From JBKECA01 sp047973435 (GTDB taxonomy: Bacteria > Planctomycetota > Planctomycetia > Planctomycetales > Planctomycetaceae): a stretch of 5,703 bases of DNA. Below are positions 5,478-5,703 of this stretch, one piece after another. The stretch spans positions 1 through 5,703 of the forward strand of contig JBKECA010000166.1 in assembly GCA_047973435.1 (NCBI GenBank). Direction: 5' to 3'. Every line of letters starts with the position of its first letter. The stretch's first letter is position 1. Under the pieces are notes generated by a model. That model was not told the origin of the DNA. It ran no database searches and was given only the letters and a program-made list of their open reading frames with translations. Position numbers and translations under genes: made by a program.

Positions 5478-5703
5478 TTAGGGTTCGCCCGTTGAATGCT
5501 CCAGTTGAGCGGCTGTCGCGGGAACCAAACCTCCACCCCAGATGGGCGGGTAAACCCCGGACCGAACCGAGCGGTGGAAACGGGAATGCGGCCAGTCGCA
5601 CACTTGCTCCACCAGCCCATGCTTCTTCGGATTGTAATGCCGATAGTCGAAATGGCGATCGAAATCGTCTTCATCTTCGATCGTGTGTTCCCAGAACCTC
5701 GGT
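5478..5703 (-). CDS. REP-associated tyrosine transposase (RAYT, IS200-like Y1 family), C-terminal 74 residues
   Basis: RAYTs are single-strand HUH/Y1 nucleases related to IS200/IS605 TnpA that recognise and cleave REP hairpins. The visible C-terminus reads RFWEHTIEDEDDFDRHF, then DYRHYNPKKHGLV, then DWPHSRFHRSVRSGVYPPIW, and stops at TAA (5478-5480). The order RFWEH..I, DY-H-NP-KHGLV, DWP-S-FHR and GVYP is diagnostic for the C-terminal half of this family. The tyrosine in DYRHYNP is a candidate for the catalytic nucleophile. The HUH metal-binding motif and the start lie outside the window, so I cannot say whether the gene is intact. The adjoining REP element supports the call. The final residues (GGGLVPATAAQLEHSTGEP) are a variable tail. 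Confidence 0.85.
   Translation of the reverse strand, partial: PRFWEHTIEDEDDFDRHFDYRHYNPKKHGLVEQVCDWPHSRFHRSVRSGVYPPIWGGGLVPATAAQLEHSTGEP

Noticed and set aside
4940..5674. A 244-codon minus-strand frame spanning the REP, the small ORF and the TPR 5' end
   Set aside because: It runs through the REP hairpin and in the wrong frame through the transposase, whose correct frame has clear family motifs.

Overview
The window looks like a conserved housekeeping segment of a moderately GC-rich bacterial chromosome, with a small mobile or accessory patch at its right end. Every large gene is on the minus strand, so transcription runs right to left. Several traits together suggest a Planctomycetota-like host: weak or absent Shine-Dalgarno sites on some genes, a TTG start on infB, a secreted TPR protein, and a REP-associated tyrosine transposase (RAYT) next to a GTAG-headed REP palindrome. 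This taxonomic guess is an inference, and no marker here proves it.

Layout, right to left. (1) 5478-5703: the C-terminal end of a RAYT transposase, running off the window. Seven bases beyond its stop is a perfect 9-bp REP hairpin preceded by GTAG (5446-5470). (2) 5280-5438: a 52-codon plus-strand ORF with a strong ribosome site, perhaps a truncated remnant of a longer gene. (3) 5062-5279: an intergenic region between divergently oriented genes, holding a run of nine Gs. (4) 3601-5061: an exported TPR-repeat protein. (5) 3133-3600: a 468-bp gap with no convincing gene. It holds a good sigma70-type promoter (3505-3533), then a predicted leader of about 366 nt with several competing hairpins, ending in a strong intrinsic terminator only 26 nt before nusA. 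(6) 1582-3132: nusA, complete. (7) 1-1491: infB, first 497 codons, starting from TTG and truncated by the window edge inside the GTPase domain.

nusA and infB form the classic transcription/translation-factor pair, but rimP, which usually precedes nusA, is not adjacent. The most interesting point is the nusA leader. Transcripts from the only good promoter seen must read through an intrinsic terminator to reach nusA. Because NusA itself promotes pausing and termination at hairpins, this arrangement suggests autogenous control by attenuation.
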